Below, piece after piece: positions 15,197-16,218 of a DNA stretch of 16,218 nt. The notes beneath the pieces were generated by a model that had not been told where the DNA came from, searched no databases, and saw only the letters and a program-made list of their open reading frames with translations. Source of the DNA: Oscillospiraceae bacterium (GTDB taxonomy: Bacteria; Bacillota_A; Clostridia; Oscillospirales; WRJC01); NCBI GenBank assembly GCA_009785015.1, contig WQXD01000053.1:1-16218 (forward strand). Direction: 5' to 3'. The position numbers were made by a program, and so were the translations under genes. Numbering within the stretch: the stretch's first letter is position 1; each line of letters begins with the position of its first letter.

Positions 15197-15238
15197 CGGT
15201 TATATGATACGAAAAGAGAGGAGATTCGAAAAGGTCCT

Positions 15239-16218
15239 ATGAAAACTTATAAAGATTACCTGCCGCACGCAAAAGAAAAGTTTGAAACAATACGGGCATT
15301 GCAAAGCGAAGGCCTGATTTGCGACGACGGGGAATTTGTGCCGTCGGTTCATTATCCGCCCATTACGCAATACGATGATGCTTCCCCCGACGAGGCGCTG
15401 GATACATATACGCAGCCGGAGGACGGCAGAATGGATATATACGCGCATTTCCCGTTTTGCATACAGTCATGCACTTTTTGCCATTATCCCGGACTTGTCG
15501 GCGAGCAGGCCGAAGAAAAAGAAAAATATTTAAAATATTTGAAAAAAGAAATTGAAATTTATTATGAACGGTTTCAGATAGAACGTCTGCGTCCCCGTTC
15601 CGTTCTCATCGGCGGCGGCACGCCCACCCATCTTACCCCGGCAATGCTTGAAGATTTTTTACAGTTTTTCAATCAAAAGGTGGATTTGTCCGGTTGCAGG
15701 CAGTTTAATTACGACGTGGACCCAAATTCCCTTGTAGGCGACGACGGGAAAAAGCGGCTTGAAATCATGCGCGCATACGGGGTCACGCGGTTGACTATCG
15801 GCGTACAGTCCTTTGACAATCAGGTGCTGAAATATATGAACAGGGCGCACAACGCCGCGACTGCCATAGAATCCATTGAAAATACAAAAGAATTCGGCTT
15901 TGACCTGAATATCGAGTTTATTTTCGGCCATCCGGGCGAAACTTTGGAAAACTGGACGGAAGTCATGCAGAAAGTTGTGACCATGAATACCGACGAAATC
16001 CAGCTTTACCGCCTGAAAGTGCTGTCTTACGGGGACAAGCAGGGATATATTATCAATCAGCGGGATAAAATCCCGGATTTCGAGCAGACGATGATGATGA
16101 AGCAGATCGCGATCGACATTCTGAACGAAAACGGCTTTTATGAAAACCTGCGGCGCGTTTTCACGAAAGACAAAAAAAATATCTCGCATTACGCGTATAA
16201 CCAGTGCTGCAATTTATA
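15239..16218 (+). CDS. HemN/HemW-like radical SAM protein (partial, runs off the right edge)
   Basis: An open frame of 326 codons, still open at the window end. It has the radical SAM cluster motif C74-x3-C78-x2-C81 (FPFCIQSCTFCHY), the SAM-binding GGGTPT (125-130), the DVDPNSL segment and the GVQSFDNQVLKYMNRAH segment typical of coproporphyrinogen III oxidase-like proteins (HemN, HemW, HutW/ChuW). It starts without an obvious partner; AGAGGAG is 15 bases upstream, a long spacing, and AAGG at 15231-15234 is closer, so the start is likely but not certain. It lies 117 bp after the lipoprotein gene, beyond a possible terminator, and may be an independent transcript. Whether it acts in haem synthesis, haem insertion or haem breakdown cannot be decided from this fragment. 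It lacks the layout of a glycyl radical activase, so it should not be read as the partner of the enzyme at 5161-7305. Confidence 0.85.
   Translation, partial: MKTYKDYLPHAKEKFETIRALQSEGLICDDGEFVPSVHYPPITQYDDASPDEALDTYTQPEDGRMDIYAHFPFCIQSCTFCHYPGLVGEQAEEKEKYLKYLKKEIEIYYERFQIERLRPRSVLIGGGTPTHLTPAMLEDFLQFFNQKVDLSGCRQFNYDVDPNSLVGDDGKKRLEIMRAYGVTRLTIGVQSFDNQVLKYMNRAHNAATAIESIENTKEFGFDLNIEFIFGHPGETLENWTEVMQKVVTMNTDEIQLYRLKVLSYGDKQGYIINQRDKIPDFEQTMMMKQIAIDILNENGFYENLRRVFTKDKKNISHYAYNQCCNL

Noticed and set aside
15659..16189. Minus-strand 176-codon frame at the right edge
   Set aside because: It lies entirely opposite the radical SAM gene, whose motifs (CxxxCxxC, GGGTPT) prove the plus frame.
15239..16218. 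Radical SAM gene as the activase for the glycyl radical enzyme
   Set aside because: Its GVQSF and GGGTPT pattern is HemN/HemW-like, and it is about 8 kb away in a different transcription unit.

Overview
The window looks like chromosomal DNA of an anaerobic, low-to-moderate GC Bacillota, most likely a gut- or rumen-type Clostridia. The evidence is AAGGAGG-type ribosome binding sites, GTG and TTG starts, near-perfect sigma-A promoters (TTGACA-N17-TATAAT, several with an extended TGn -10), Gram-positive-type lipoproteins, a glycyl radical enzyme, and a sulfatase with a CxPxR site. No tRNA, rRNA or CRISPR array was seen.

Left part (1-7305): a leftward two-gene unit encodes a formylglycine sulfatase followed by an M55 (DppA-type) D-aminopeptidase. 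Divergent from it is pyrB, whose product carries at its C-terminus only the four-cysteine zinc module normally found in the ATCase regulatory chain PyrI. Convergent with pyrB, and overlapping its end by 14 bp, is a second leftward unit: an orphan glycyl radical enzyme followed by a large solute-binding lipoprotein. No activase or permease is visible.

Right part (7448-16218): a strong extended -10 promoter starts a rightward signalling and export cluster. It encodes a membrane Ser/Thr kinase, a PP2C phosphatase, a protein fusing two FHA domains to an ABC ATPase and an ABC-2 membrane domain, and a small lipoprotein. The kinase has an extracellular part made of seven propeller-type repeats, a Pro/Thr/Gln stalk and a C-terminal beta-rich domain. 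A HemN/HemW-like radical SAM gene runs off the right edge. Between kinase and phosphatase lies an internally deleted IS5-type transposase remnant with degenerate terminal inverted repeats.

The most interesting reading is that kinase, phosphatase and FHA-ABC exporter form one phospho-threonine-controlled export system: the kinase senses something outside the cell, phosphorylates itself or the exporter, the FHA domains read the mark, and the PP2C resets it. This parallels the mycobacterial PknF/Rv1747 pair but has a different sensor, a phosphatase and a lipoprotein partner. The role and the cargo are inference; the domain architecture is directly visible.
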